A DNA stretch of 64,000 nt from Icerya purchasi (lineage: Eukaryota; Arthropoda; Insecta; Hemiptera; Monophlebidae). The position numbers and the translations under genes are program-made. The stretch's first letter is position 1, and the number at the start of each line of letters is the position of its first letter. The DNA lies in contig CM077115.1 in the NCBI GenBank assembly GCA_039619475.1, positions 393,672,557 through 393,736,556 on the forward strand, given 5' to 3'. This document shows positions 1 through 11,333 of this stretch, piece by piece. The notes beneath the pieces are model-generated. The model ran no database searches and had not been told where the DNA came from. It worked only from the letters and a program-made list of their open reading frames with translations.

Positions 1-705
1 CCCTCGTTAGATCCAATTATCCTTTTTGTTTGATCTTTGATTTTTAAATTGTCTATCCGTCGTTCTATTAATATTGACTTCCGATGGGTCACTGATCGTA
101 TAGCGATTGAAGGCAGTGAGCAAGCTGATTTTCGTCCAGCCCAATCTGTTGCACATACCGTTTGATTTATTACCAAATTTCCTATCCCTCATACTGATTT
201 TCTTTCTGCTAACTGCGACTCTAAAGTTTGACGATATATATATATATATATATTTATCATTCCCTTTTTACTAATCCGCAAAGCTTTTACTTCTCTATAA
301 TCTTTCCCTCCTTCTTGGTACTACTCTGATTATCCTTATCTCAATTGTTCCTTCATTTCTTTCATTTGTCGTCTTCGCTTTTGCCATAATTTATTACCTT
401 CATCTCTTAACAACCTTTCCATTTTGTCAATTCCACCCTAACGACAGCAGTTTAATAATTTACGACGCCAATCATATTTTCTTCGAATGTTCCGCTATTT
501 ACGTTCGTTTTTCTACTTTCAGTGCGCTTAGCTTTTCCTACACCCCGCATCCGTTATAATTCATATAATTGCTTCCCTCCTTTCCTCAATTTCTAACCGT
601 ATTAAGATCTAGTTTGATTTCTTTCTTCTAGTACCTTGAACTGTAGCGCTGAGTTAATGCCCTCAGTTGGTGAGACGCCCAAGGAATAAAAAAGAAATAG
701 TTATT
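1..705 (+). pseudogene. Family A LINE, 3' part: RNase H end, C-terminal finger and tail (cut by window edge)
   Basis: The reading frame is broken, but its pieces align with better family A copies in this window. Near 60-120 a line reading IDFRWVTDRIAIEGSEQADF matches the RNase H terminus (usually WVPSHxGIEGNExADF). Around 365-600 the RLRF-HNLLPSS block, an H-I-F-F-E-C remnant of the C-terminal finger and an ending like LLSSISNRIKI can be followed across frameshifts. A (TA)n tract at about 233-253 interrupts it. The tail ends in a short hairpin (about 651-690) followed by an A-rich stretch. The copy starts before base 1. It is a dead retrotransposon fragment, not a gene. Confidence 0.75.
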
Positions 706-1466
706 GACGTCATACCGGGCGAACATCTTTAAAGTGCAGCACCTTTGTTCAGCGATAATAGTGTATAGTCTGTAAGTTTTTTCTCCTCTAAGAGACAGTA
801 TTTTGACGTGCTTGGGGGGTTTCTGTTGAAATTGCGCCGATGCAAAATGAGTATGACGGAATGTTGTTTGTATAATGAGAAAAAATAATAATAATTAAAA
901 TAATGATGCGCGTTCGATGATTAAAAATTATATCTTACATTTTCAGAATGAGATATTTTCGTGCTTTTGTGTGTGGATAGCGTATGTACATGTGAAGGAA
1001 TAAATATAGGATGACCGCGGTATCGTATATATTTCTATTGTTAACTAAGCCGATGGAATATCAGGTAAGAGCGATTGAATGAAAGAGATGCGTGTTATAT
1101 AGATCCTTTGGTAGTGTAATACACAAAAAAAAAAATCATATATATACATATATATATATAAATTTTTTTTTTTTTGCATAATCAGTGGAATAAGAATTTA
1201 CCACTATTTTTGGAACTAGCAAAAAAATCTTCGCGAAATTTGAAAAAAATGATACCAGTAAAATACGTTGGTTTCTACATCTAAATCACCGTAACGGTAT
1301 ATAACAGATAAGAATAAGTTGTTAATATAATCATTATCAACCGTTTTATCACACACACACACACACATATTGTTGTCATAACAATATAAGCTTTTTGTAA
1401 CTATCTTCAGTTTTTTTGTTTTTTTTTAATGGCTACGGAACATCGCCCAGTTTGCCACTATCTACT
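706..1466. other. No gene seen
   Basis: AT-rich sequence with short A/T runs, a (TA)n tract near 1137-1160 and a (CA)n tract near 1351-1368. No frame resembles a known family. Confidence 0.6.
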
Positions 1467-1682
1467 CTATAACTGTCTTGTTCCTCCAGTTCTATAGTGA
1501 TTTTCGCAATTTCTAAAAACATCTTCAAAGAATGTTAATGGATATTTCCGACCGTCATTGCAATATAGATCTTTATCATACTCACATTCTGTGTATCCGC
1601 TTCTACACCTATCTCCACGATTTAACGATTGTTTCGTATTGCTCTTTTCGTTATATTTACATATCAGTTTCACATAATGCAC
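1467..1682 (-). CDS. Cysteine-rich open frame, possible Kazal-like exon (uncertain)
   Basis: This is a 71-codon open frame. Including a short upstream extension in the same frame, about six cysteines are spread through its length. Toward the C-terminus it reads CEYDKDLYCNDGRKYPLTFF and then a further Cys in RNCENHY. The C-x(6)-C-N-D-G-R-x-Y pattern recalls Kazal-type protease inhibitor domains (C-G-x-D-G-x-T-Y), but the cysteine expected after Y is replaced by V in DVFRNC. The frame stays open 5' of the Met for more than ten codons, so this Met need not be the start and the block could be an exon. An A-rich stretch lies about 40 bases past the stop. No signal peptide is visible within the piece. 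A chance open frame is possible. Confidence 0.3.
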   Translation of the reverse strand: MHYVKLICKYNEKSNTKQSLNRGDRCRSGYTECEYDKDLYCNDGRKYPLTFFEDVFRNCENHYRTGGTRQL

Positions 1683-1720
1683 AATTTCCCAACTACATGT
1701 TTATTATGCTCGCAAATCAA

Positions 1721-2705
1721 AAAAAAAAAAAAAAAATCCGATATTACTTATTAAGTGAAATGATACGCAACGTACCTGTAAATCACTATATTTTTAACTC
1801 CTTAATTAACACTGCACGAATAAACAAAAAACGATAAAAAAAAAAAAAACAAAAAAAAAATTACGGTATTGTAAATTAAATTTGATAATAAATACAAAAT
1901 ACACCAAATAAAACAATTATGTAGTAAACACCGATTAGTTTTAGATAACTTGATCCGTAATCTACCGTGATCATTACGGATCAAATCATAACTCGTCGGC
2001 ACTTATTAAATGTAATTGTTTTATTTTGTGGGTTTTGTTTTTATAATTCATTTATTATCAATTTTAAAGTTTATGCGTAAGTTTATTATTTAGAGTTTCA
2101 TAATGAAACATCAAATTAAACCGCCTTTAATATACGGGTATAAACGGAATTATCAAGCAATTATTTTCAATAAATGAACACAGTTATTTCAGTAAGTAAG
2201 ACATTACGTGTAAACTAAAAATATGTTTTTCAAAATCTTAAATTATTGTTTACGGATTATATTAAATTATATTATTCAGAGCGCAAATGACTCGATGAAA
2301 AATAAACAAACAGATTAATCAATGAGAGGAAGGATACAACTACAATAATTATAAAGATGCTAAGAATGTCATCGTAGAAGCTTTTTTTTTTTTTCATTTA
2401 AATTTACCAGTTGCTAATTTGTCAAAAGAATTAATGAATCGGATGATTTTTCCGGTCCTCTCTGCTGCTGGAACATTTATTAAATGTCAGTTACCGTGAC
2501 GTTAAATTAATTGTATTTCTTTCGGTTAGGATATCCCCCGCTGCCGCACATTGATATACTTGCAAGAATTTCACTTGCGCTAGAGGTTACGTAGTTGGAC
2601 CTTGAGAAAAGGAAATAAAAGTGATAGTTTAAAGGATGGCAATATATTTCGCCGTTAAGATGGAGAACAAGAAAAAAAAATTAATCAATCGAGAATAACT
2701 AATTT
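1721..2705. other. No gene seen
   Basis: AT-rich sequence with A-runs near 1719-1735 and 1837-1860. Open frames here are short and low-complexity. Confidence 0.6.
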
Positions 2706-2896
2706 ATGGGTAGGAAATGGTGGTTCAGAACTCTTTTGAAAAATAACGCATTGTCTGATCAGTTATATAGTGAATCGACTGTGACCAAGAAAGTGCTAAA
2801 AACAAACATAATTGGTGGGATCACTGCAAACCGTATAAAGTTACTTGATAAAAGCACTGATACAAATGATAATAACGTTTATAATACATTTTACCA
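2706..2896 (+). CDS. Unrecognised open frame ending at a splice-donor-like site (weak)
   Basis: The open frame starts MGRKWWFRTLLKNNALSDQ and runs to CAG/gtaaat at 2896/2897, which fits a 5' splice site; the frame then continues into low-complexity AT-rich codons. The tryptophan-rich start followed by LYSE faintly recalls the N-terminal part of PIF/Harbinger nucleases, but too little matches to call it. It has no recognised domain and no clear neighbour. It is listed because its composition is more protein-like than the surrounding frames. Confidence 0.2.
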
Positions 2897-2984
2897 GGTA
2901 AATTCGGTAAAATTTATTTCTCGAAACCGGCTATTTCTCAAATTCGATGTCAGTTACATAGCATATATTTACATAAATATATAA

Positions 2985-3861
2985 ATAAATAAAAAGTAAA
3001 TAGATTATAACAAAAGATATGCATCGATTATTTTTTTTTTTTTGATTATAACTGATTGCGTTCGCGGAAGTTCTCTTCGTACGTTGTTTTAAGGTGAAAG
3101 ATTTAAGTCTTTATTACGGTAAAGGTAAGTTATCAAAAAAGAAAAAAAAACGAGAATATTTTTTCCGCGTTTTCGAGAAATTTTCGCCAATATGACATAC
3201 CGTTCTGCTATATGTCATTGTCTCTCTTGGCCCGGAAATTCCCCTTTTCTTTACTATATTGCTTTGTTATTGTCTTCTCCTCGCCTTAGTCTCTCATTTT
3301 CTACTCACTACTTACGACGCAAACGATTTCTTTCCGCACTGAAAAAAAGAATCAAAAATCTTTGCAAAACGACCCGACTACGTCTGGCCAATTATGAAAG
3401 ATTAGCCGGGAACTTATTCATGGTTGTTCACTTTAAAAAGGCAATTTATCAATTATCAAACCAAAGTCTCTAGTCATCGACATGATAATTTTTAGAGATT
3501 ATCACGCTGAAAATTTTTGTGTATTTTTATCGTGAAATAAGTATTTTCACAGACTCATTATTTTAAATTGCGGACAGATGCGTCAGATTACTATGATAAA
3601 TAATACGTATTTTATGGCGAACCGTAATTGCGCACATAGGCCGACAAGCGCATAAAGAAATAAATGTTCTCCGTAGTATTTACGATTAGAGAGTGTACTT
3701 CGTTTTTCTTACACTAAATTTATATGCAAATATTAAACAGACATCGTTATCATCTCGCGTGTATTAATAACAATTGACTCATTTCTGTTGTTGCCCACCG
3801 CTTGAGAACGTAAAAAATTTAAAATATCCATAGGTATATATATATATATATATATATATCG
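2985..3861. other. No gene seen
   Basis: AT-rich sequence with T-runs near 3031-3042 and a (TA)n tract at about 3835-3859 that abuts the LINE relic which follows. One open frame at 3192-3473 has no recognisable content. Confidence 0.6.
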
Positions 3862-4733
3862 ATAAATCCTTGAACTGGAAAAAACACATTCAAAGTTTAA
3901 ATTCAAATCAATTCCAGCTTTATATAAAATAAAACAGGTTCTAGCATATCATTACGTATATATACTATAATTCAGTAATAATGTCTAGAATTTTATATGG
4001 AATTTAAATATATTATGTGAGACTAAGAAAACGGAAGTAAATGAAATAAGCAAAATTCAGAAAAGCTGTTTGAAACGTATACTCCCCAACTGGAAGCAAA
4101 ACGAGACTGGATCAATTAAACAACGAAATGTCGCACCCTGCTATTTCTATTATAGATTACTAGAATTTAATGTCAACAATACAATATTTCCATCTAGGCG
4201 AAAAATTCGGGTAACAAGAAACCAAAATAATATATATTACATCTATCCTCGGGCCATAAATCTACCCATAGATAAGTCTGATGATTCAGTTTTAATTAAA
4301 TTAATAAGTACAATCCCTAATCGTATATTAAAGGGGAAAAAACTTGGTATGTGGAAAAAGAATGTAGGTAAGGGCGTCGCCAGCCGATGAGCCATGGGAG
4401 AGCTTTCCAGCCGCCAGGGGGGCGGGCAAGATGATAGAAAGAGGATATGAGTTATAAGAAAAATAAAATTTATAATTTGTAAAAGCTTAATATTTTATTA
4501 AACAAGAATAAAATCTTAATTAAAACATAATTTTCGTGGGTTTCTGGCGAATTTTTATAATAAAATTATAAAAGTCTTCCAAATTGTCCATGATTACGCG
4601 CCTATGAATACTCATCATGGCCAGTTGATTAAAAAGTGTCAAAGCTTCAAGGGGGAAGCTGCTCCTTTGCCCCCCCCCCCCGGCGACGTCCATGATTGTA
4701 GGGAAATGGCTGGAAGAATGGTTTAAAGAGTAA
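3862..4733 (+). pseudogene. LINE relic: RT thumb and C-terminus, interrupted by a hAT MITE
   Basis: From 3862 the frame reads DKSLNWKKHIQSL, the conserved block after the LG-x-x-hD motif of LINE reverse transcriptases. Broken pieces follow (YNSVIMSRILYGI, then ISKIQKSCLKRIL), matching the thumb region ending in a QK-x-hR-x-I motif. From 4070 the frame is open for about 100 codons (CYFYYRLLEF ... STIPNRILKG). It is split at 4368/4369 by a 326-bp element. After the insertion the same frame resumes (VGKWLEEWFKE) and stops at 4731-4733. Stops and frameshifts upstream show it is dead. The clade is not certain; no RNase H follows. Confidence 0.72.
4369..4694. mobile_element. hAT-type MITE with 8-bp target-site duplication
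   Basis: The ends are inverted repeats: GGGCGTCGCC near the left end and GGACGTCGCC read inward from the right. It is flanked by AATGTAGG at 4361-4368 and ATTGTAGG at 4695-4702, seven of eight bases identical. An 8-bp duplication with GC-rich subterminal bases and a poly(C) run at about 4670-4681 fits a non-autonomous hAT element. It has no coding capacity. The flanking LINE reading frame continues in register across the insertion, which proves the boundaries independently. Confidence 0.75.
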
Positions 4734-5416
4734 AACCCAAGATACGCTTCAAATCACTCTATTTTATAATTTTCTTTTATTATTCTCTTTTTATTTATTT
4801 GTTATCGTCCTTTCTTGTTTCCTTCCCCTGCCACTTACCTTTAAAATAAAATCAGGTTTTCTTTAGGATGTGAAGATATTTAACTGCCGTCATGTATCGG
4901 CTTGCAGATAAGTGTTTAAGGTGTGTGTACTTTTTTGTATGTGTGTACTATGTGATAATTTATATTAAGTTAACTAATATTATGATGTATAGGATAAGCA
5001 AGAGTAGTTGTAATTTTGTATTTCAAATAATAAGAGTGTTGGGCATTCACACAATGGCCATACTATGGGACCGACAACTTATTTAAAATGAAAAGAAATC
5101 CGTTTTTATGCAGCACGAAAATCAATTAACAAAATTTTTCGTTATCATTAATGTAGTAAATCTAACAAACCTCTTTCGCGCACTGACAGAAAATTAATCT
5201 CTACCGTTTTCTTTTCACTGAAATTCAGCTCGGTAGAGAAACGGTAGCGACCGGTCCGAAGAATTAAAAATAAAATCTACGTAGAAATATCAAAATCACA
5301 TTACAATACCGGGGCCTAAAACTGGGAATTATACTTAAGTCAGGGACCGTTTCGTATTACAACAAATGAAAATTTGGTGCGTTAAATTGATTGTCAACTT
5401 TAATTTAACATAGAAT
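4734..5416. other. No gene seen; probable 3' flank of the LINE relic
   Basis: AT-rich sequence. A short imperfect inverted repeat built on CTCTACCGTTT lies near 5196-5250. Nothing codes recognisably. Confidence 0.5.
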
Positions 5417-5617
5417 ATGCTGCCGAATATGGAGAGAGTTGTGTTAGTTTCAAAAAGGCAAATGTGCACACAATGCATACATTCCAAAACTCAAGGTACT
5501 AATAAGAAATTTCACGCTAAACAAAAAGTTCCTATAAACATAGAGTCACAAACGCTCCGATATAAAGTGAAGGTCAAAAAGCACGAAAAAAAAAATATTT
5601 ACAGCTCTCTCTTGTAG
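5417..5617 (+). pseudogene. Possible piggyBac-type C-terminal zinc-ribbon relic (weak)
   Basis: A 66-codon open frame contains KRQMCTQCIHSKTQGTNKKF and then AKQKVPINIE. The K-R-x-x-C-x-x-C start with a later K-V-P-hydrophobic block resembles the terminal zinc-ribbon of piggyBac-family transposases, in which the last cysteines would be lost here. No DDE domain is visible upstream, so this could be coincidence. Confidence 0.25.
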
Positions 5618-5946
5618 ATAATCCTATTCAGTACTGCGCGTTGATTGATTAATATCAGTCGGGATTTATCAATGAGATAAGAAAAGGAACGGAAACAATA
5701 AAAAGAAAGTTGTGAGTTAGCCGGTACCATCAGTCATAAAGAATATATTTCATAAACGTTTGCATTTGTAATAAACGTAATCAACAAAATTTTGATATTG
5801 GTGAAAATAAATACATCATCCCTCACAATAAAAGTAAACTAACCTTTCTATACAAAAGGTGACAGTAATCAACAATTAAAATCGTCTTGCTCGGTCGCGT
5901 AAGCAAAAAGAAGCCTTTGCACTCACCACTGCTACTTCTTATATAA

Positions 5947-6135
5947 CTGGTTATGCAACTACTTATGCAACTGCTTATGCAACCGCTTGTGCAACTGCTA
6001 ATGCAACTGCTTATGCAACTGCTTACGCAACTGGTTATGCAACTGGTTATACAACTGGTTATGCCTTATGCAACTGCTTACGCAACTGGTTATGCAACTG
6101 GTTATGTCTTATGCAACTGCTTATACAACTGCTAA
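5947..6135 (+). repeat. 12-bp tandem repeat (minisatellite)
   Basis: The unit is close to TTATGCAACTGC, with TTATGCAACTGG variants, repeated about fifteen times with small interruptions (for example TTATGCC and TTATGTC). Because 12 is a multiple of three, the array is open in one frame, giving a leucine/glutamine-rich string that has no known function. Confidence 0.9.
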
Positions 6136-7826
6136 TAGGACTGTTTGATGTCTTGCTGAAAGGATCCTTGTATTTTTTCTTTCTTTTTTCGACTACTCTC
6201 GAGGGTTTATAATAAGGCTTTATTCATCACCAAAAATACTTTTATCGCTCATATTGTTAATTTATTAGGAAAGGGAAACACTTTCACTCACGAGCTGTTA
6301 ATTACATTTATTACAAATGCAAATAAGTAATTAAATATTTAAACAAATCACAAAACACTTGACACAAAATAAACGTATATTAATATAAAAATATCACAAT
6401 TTGTTAAATACGTCATATCTCCGAAACCAGTTGGAAAAATTGTGGTATTTATATACTCTTATACGTTGATTTTAAGTGTTTTCTGATTTGTTTAAATATC
6501 GTCGAAATAAAAATGTTTAGCGGTTAAATTAATAACGACTTAACAAAGTATATAATGAAATATTACTCAAGTACCTAGCTCTCGATTCTCTTGTTTATAG
6601 TTTTTTTTATCTTCTTCTCTTATTGATATCACCATCCCGATTAGTATTAACCAATCCTCTAACACTATTACTCCACAAAATGTTCATTTAAAATTTCCTT
6701 AATACGCTATTAGTTAGTCGATTCAAAAAAAAAAAAAAAAAAGTATTACAAAACATTCTTTTTTTTTCCTTTTTTTTTCCTTTTTTTTTTTTTTGACTAC
6801 AATTCTATACTGAAACATTTTCGGTCCGATATTAATAAGAACTTTTTTAATTACTATGAAATTTCTTACTAGAGTTCGGAGATACCTGCGTGAACGCAGA
6901 ATAGGTTCTGCGGGATGAGCCACGTTTTTATTTCAGCTTAAAAATAGGCGTTTTTTCTATTTATTTCAAGAAAAAGTTATTAATATATTAAGAAAAACTT
7001 AAATCATTAATATAAATTTGACAAATAACAAAAAAATCAATATGGACAAACCCACACAGAATACTGATGGATTACTTGAGTGTCGATATGAAAAGTAGAA
7101 AAATAATACGAAAAAATTCATTTTACATCGTTAATAAAATTACATAACTAAACAAATCAAAAATCAACTCATTCATTTGTAATCATTTTAAGCAGTTTTT
7201 TAAATTTATTATTTAAATTCATTACTTAAGTTCATTATTAAACTTTCAACGTATTCAATATAGTGTATTGATTTCTTCTTTTAAAATAATTACATTTATT
7301 TGCATTTTCCGCACAACTTTCATCGAACCGCTGTGAACAAAAATTGCATATAATTAAGTTCGCTTGGTTCGGGTTTTGGAACGTATTTTCCCATATCTAA
7401 CGGATTTATTTCCGTCACGATGTTCGCACTAGTCTGTTTCACTCAGTGGTTTGCCGCTATCAAAATTATTACCCTATATATATAAAAGCTTGATCTTTCA
7501 GATCTGGCCGTGGAGAGATCCTTTGGAACCTCAGTGTTCTATAATTCTTATAGGAGAATCGATTTCAGTTAAATTATAAGTAATAAGCAGAAGCGTTACA
7601 AATTTACTTACAAGGTTTTCTCATTACCTCGGCTCAAGAATGAGTTATCAATACATACATATGTATATATATTTTTTTTTTTCCTCAGCACTCTTCCAAA
7701 TATTGAAATACAGTTAACTCGATATATAATCGCATCCACTACTACACAAACAGACCCAAATTAAAAAGCCACTCTTCTAAATTTCAAAAAATAAAATAAA
7801 CTTTCTGTAAAAGAAAATTAATATTT
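6136..7826. other. No gene seen
   Basis: AT-rich sequence with A/T runs near 6725-6741 and 6758-6794. The lysine/phenylalanine-rich frames over these runs are not genes. An 8-bp duplication TAATATTT (7819-7826) at the end belongs to the LINE that follows. Confidence 0.6.
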
Positions 7827-7916
7827 TTTTTTTTTTATAAGAATGTGTATGAGGGTTTCCATGTGCCGTGTTTAACTACTGGGGATATTACAGCACATGG
7901 AGCCCACTTAAGGGGA

Positions 7917-8330
7917 TTAAACGCGATAGTACAGATCGCTGCTCCGTATGAAAGCTAATACAGCTGCGATCGCGGGCGGAGCATTGGACAGTATCTTGGA
8001 ACTAGAGGAAGTGGTGAAGTGACTGGATCGTGGTAGTGCAAATAAGGGACATTCGAGGAGTAGGTAATAGGTGGATGGGGCGCTCAATTGACTACAAAAG
8101 GGGCAGACATTTGGGGGTACCTAGCTCGTGAATATGTAGCTGTGCGAGAGGGTTGTATGTCCTATTCGGAGACGATTCAGCACAGAAAAATCTCTGCGGG
8201 AAACTCCGTCTGTGGGCCACCAAGGCTCCGTGGTTGTTTTTATGCTTCGAAGAAACGTACTTAAAGATCTCCATTCCTGTTGCCATTCTTCTCCAGTTTG
8301 CTGCATAAACAAATGAGCCAATGCCGGCTT
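7917..8330 (-). pseudogene. C-terminal region of family B LINE after the internal deletion
   Basis: From about 8321 the frame reads RLRIGHTTLSHSYIF, a typical post-RNase H block. After a frameshift it continues as VCPFCSQLSAPSTYYLLLEC, a C-x2-C-x(n)-H-x4-C finger in which the histidine has become tyrosine. The end is SSDLYYRV and a TAA stop. The link to the RT fragment lacks the RT palm, thumb and RNase H domains. Confidence 0.8.
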
Positions 8331-8352
8331 GGTTAGGAGATAGAAGACTTTT

Positions 8353-9090
8353 TTATTTTGGGAAAAACATGAGGCCCCTATTAACCATCTTCTCTAGCGT
8401 TTTGTAAATGACACTAAGCAATAAAATAGGACGGTAACTTTCGGGAAGAGTAGTATCTTTGTTTTCCTTTAGTATTGGAATGATATTGGCTGACTTCCAT
8501 TGTGTCGGAATGTTTCCGGAATTCCAGATTTGGTTGAATATATGTAGGAGAAAATGTTTGCCGGAAATTGGGAGATACTTTAGCATGTACGGGTGGATGC
8601 AGTCAGGGCCAGGAGCAGTGTTGGATGTGTGATAGTTGAGTTGGAAATTTAATTCTGAGATAGTAAAGTTACTGTTGTATGTTTTGTTGGATTCGGACGG
8701 GAAGTGCACTGGCTGTTGCTCTGCTTGGTGTTTCATGCTGCGGAAGGCGGGAGGGTACTTTTCTGACGACGATGCTGCGACAAAGTAGCTGGCAAACACA
8801 TTGGTGACGTCCGCTTCATCCGTTATCTGGCTGCCATTGATTCTGAGTTGAACGCGTTTTGGGACACTGTTGATTCCGCTGATGGATTTTATTTTGTTCC
8901 ACATGGTCCTGTTTGACGTTGACGAAGAGATCGATGAGATAAACTGTTCCCAGCATTCTTGTTTTTTGCCGCGAATAAGAGCACGGTCAAGAGCTCGTGA
9001 CTTTTTGAAGGCTCTTAAGTCAGGTAGCGACCGAGACGTTTTATACTTTCTGAGTGCTCGTTTGCGCTGTTAGATTGCGGTATGAATCTC
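8353..9090 (-). pseudogene. RT N-terminal (fingers) fragment of family B LINE
   Basis: The frame runs from the Arg/Lys-rich linker (RALRKYKTSR ... KKQECWEQFI) into a 183-residue open frame. That frame contains NTAPGPDCIHPYMLKYLP, then WKSANIIPILKENKDTTLPE and SYRPILLLSVIYKTLEKM, the RT0-RT2 blocks of LINE reverse transcriptases. It breaks off after the SPNQAG block, before the catalytic palm. No (F/Y)xDD motif is present in this copy. Confidence 0.88.
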
Positions 9091-9099
9091 TTTGCACCA

Positions 9100-9735
9100 C
9101 TATGGTACTCTCTTAGCTCGGGAATTGTGAGAGATGGGTATTGATAAGCAGGCGGTGTGTAGTATGGCATTAAGAAACGTGCTTAAATTGTCTGATAGGG
9201 ACTCGCTAGGAGCTGGGATTTCGATTCCGGCCGTGTATGCCGCCCAGTCCGCCTTGTGAAACAAAAATCGTGGGGGTCTTGGAATTAGCGATGATGGATG
9301 GTATCCCGCAAACTGTAGAAATACAGGGAAATGATCACTGGAGCAAAGGTCGTCATGGACAAAAGACTTAAGTTTCGGGAGGAGTAGTGGGAATACTAAT
9401 GCTAAGTCAATAGTCGAGAAGGTGTTATGGGAGAGGTTGAAATGTGTGTGGTCAGGTGGAACCAGAGTACACAAATCGTACTCTATTAATATATTAGTGA
9501 TGATTGATCCATGTCTGTTGGTTGACGGCGCTCCCCATAGTGGAGAGTGAGCGTTGAAATCTCCAAGTATGACCATTGGGTTTACTATTTGGGATATGGT
9601 GTTTTGAAGTTCTACCGAATGTATCATAGTGTTGGGGAGAAAGTAGCAGTTGCAGATCGTTAATGAAAGTCTCGGAGGACCGTGTAAGAAAACAGATATC
9701 GCTACCATCTGAAGGGGTGTATCTATTCTGGCTGA
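9100..9735 (-). pseudogene. APE-type endonuclease domain of family B LINE
   Basis: A long open frame matches the endonuclease/exonuclease/phosphatase fold that nicks target DNA for LINE integration. It shows GDFNAHSPLWG (about 9533-9565), whose Asp and Asn are catalytic, then STIDLALV and SSDHFPVFLQF with the catalytic DH pair. The first part of the domain, including its first metal-binding Asn and Glu motifs, is missing because the copy is 5'-truncated. Two in-frame stops separate it from the RT fragment downstream. Confidence 0.88.
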
Positions 9736-9743
9736 TAATATTT

Positions 9744-10422
9744 AAATTCCAGTAAAGGATAATTTATGTGAACAATGAAAAATATAACGCAAAATGAATT
9801 CAAAAATAAATAAATAAATAGAAAGGATTATTAAGTAACTTTAAGTACGTTTTTTTTCATATAATATAATTATTTATTATTTATAATATTTCCATAATGG
9901 TTGATTAATATGTCGCATCCAATTAATGTATGGAAATTTAAGAACTGTAAAGTGAAATAAATACAGCGCCTTCGTTTATAATAAAAAAAAAAAATGGAAC
10001 TGTATCATTTAAGGGTAAATTATAACAACACTAAGAATCTAAAAGTAAAATAAATACGTCTGCTTACATTATCATATTTTTTCTAAACTGTCGGTCTAAT
10101 AATCGCTAGTTCGCTGCAGTGCCGCTTCCGTATCGCTTTGCTTTCATTACAGGCGACAGATTTTCGCTAGTATATTTCATCTAGCAAATTTACAAATTAG
10201 GCGTGTGAATTTCGATGTAACAAAATAATGGCAGCGTAATCAATTTCGCAGCGAAAAATGTGCAGCACATAACACGCGACCCGCCCGGTCAAAGTAGAGA
10301 AGTGTACCTGAAGCTCGTAATACGCGTCGATCTGTTTTCCTGTGTACGTAGTTATTGTATGTGTGTGTGCAGTTCTCAGTGCTCTCTTAGTGACCAGCTA
10401 ACATTACAGAAGTACTCACAGC
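9744..10422. other. No gene seen
   Basis: AT-rich sequence with a somewhat more GC-rich patch near 10080-10150 and 10240-10400. The open frame at 10260-10490 has no recognisable domain and runs into the transposon end that follows. Confidence 0.55.
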
Positions 10423-11294
10423 CAGGGCCGTATCTGAAGGGCAGTTTTCAGGGTTCAACCCGCCCTCTCCCCGAAATGTCTGCGAAATAATAACTGCTTG
10501 AATTAAATGGACCGAACTTTAGAATAAATTTATTTCATTTCAATTTTTGACAAAAGAAAAGAAAATTGAAATTTTCATGAATTCTGTGGAAACGATTATT
10601 TTTTATTTGTTTTTATTGTAGTTTTGAAATATTGCATATACAGTAATTGACCATAAGGCTTTAGTGTACTATTTATAAATATATTTCATGATAATAAACA
10701 CGCACATATATATATTAATTATAACGTAACTCTTAGTCCCAATTTTATGTAATGCAAAATGTCTCAAAAAAGTGTCCCAATTTTATGTAATGCAAAATGT
10801 CTCAAAAAAGTGTCCCAATTTTATGTAATGCAAAATGTCTCAAAAAAGTGTCCCAATTTTATGTAATGCAAAATGTCTCAAAAAAGTGTCCCAATTTTAT
10901 GTAATGCAAAATGTCTCAAAAAAGTGTCCCAATTTTATGTAATGCAAAATGTCTCAAAAAAGTGTCCCAATTTTATGTAACGTTTGTTATATTTTATAGG
11001 ATTTTTGTTATTGTTATTTAAAAAATGTCACAATTTTATGTAACGAAATATGTAACGAAAAATGTAACGAAAAATGTAACGAAACAATGTCTTAATTTTA
11101 TATAATGAAAATTAAATGTTAGGATAGGATTTTTGTGATTATGTTTTGTTTTTTTTTTGTGTTGATGCCAATAAGAATTACGTTGTAAATTTTGATCATT
11201 TTATACAAAGTATAGAAGAGAAAGAGACAGAAATGAAAGCAAGAGGGTTCAAGAGGCATAGCCCCTTGCGAAGCCAAAATGGCCGAGTTATATA

Positions 11295-11333
<39 letters not shown>

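Larger units (their letters stand above)
7827..9735 (-). mobile_element. Family B LINE copy: endonuclease plus RT start, internally deleted, 5'-truncated
   Basis: The copy is read right to left. An endonuclease domain comes first, then a linker rich in Arg/Lys starting VPxWCKEIHTAI, then the RT fingers, and then an abrupt jump to the C-terminal finger region. The stop is at 7917-7919. A short 3' tail and a poly(A) run (poly(T) on the plus strand at about 7825-7838) follow. TAATATTT occurs at 7819-7826 and 9736-9743 and is a plausible target-site duplication. Loss of the N-terminus, the RT catalytic palm and RNase H makes the copy non-autonomous. The order of domains fits the I/Jockey group of LINEs. 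Confidence 0.85.

Noticed and set aside
6723..6923. Lysine-rich open frame on the minus strand
   Set aside because: It results from poly(T) runs at 6758-6794 and has no other content.
10737..10980. Possible CRISPR-like array
   Set aside because: The 38-bp units are directly adjacent with no spacers, and the window is eukaryotic.
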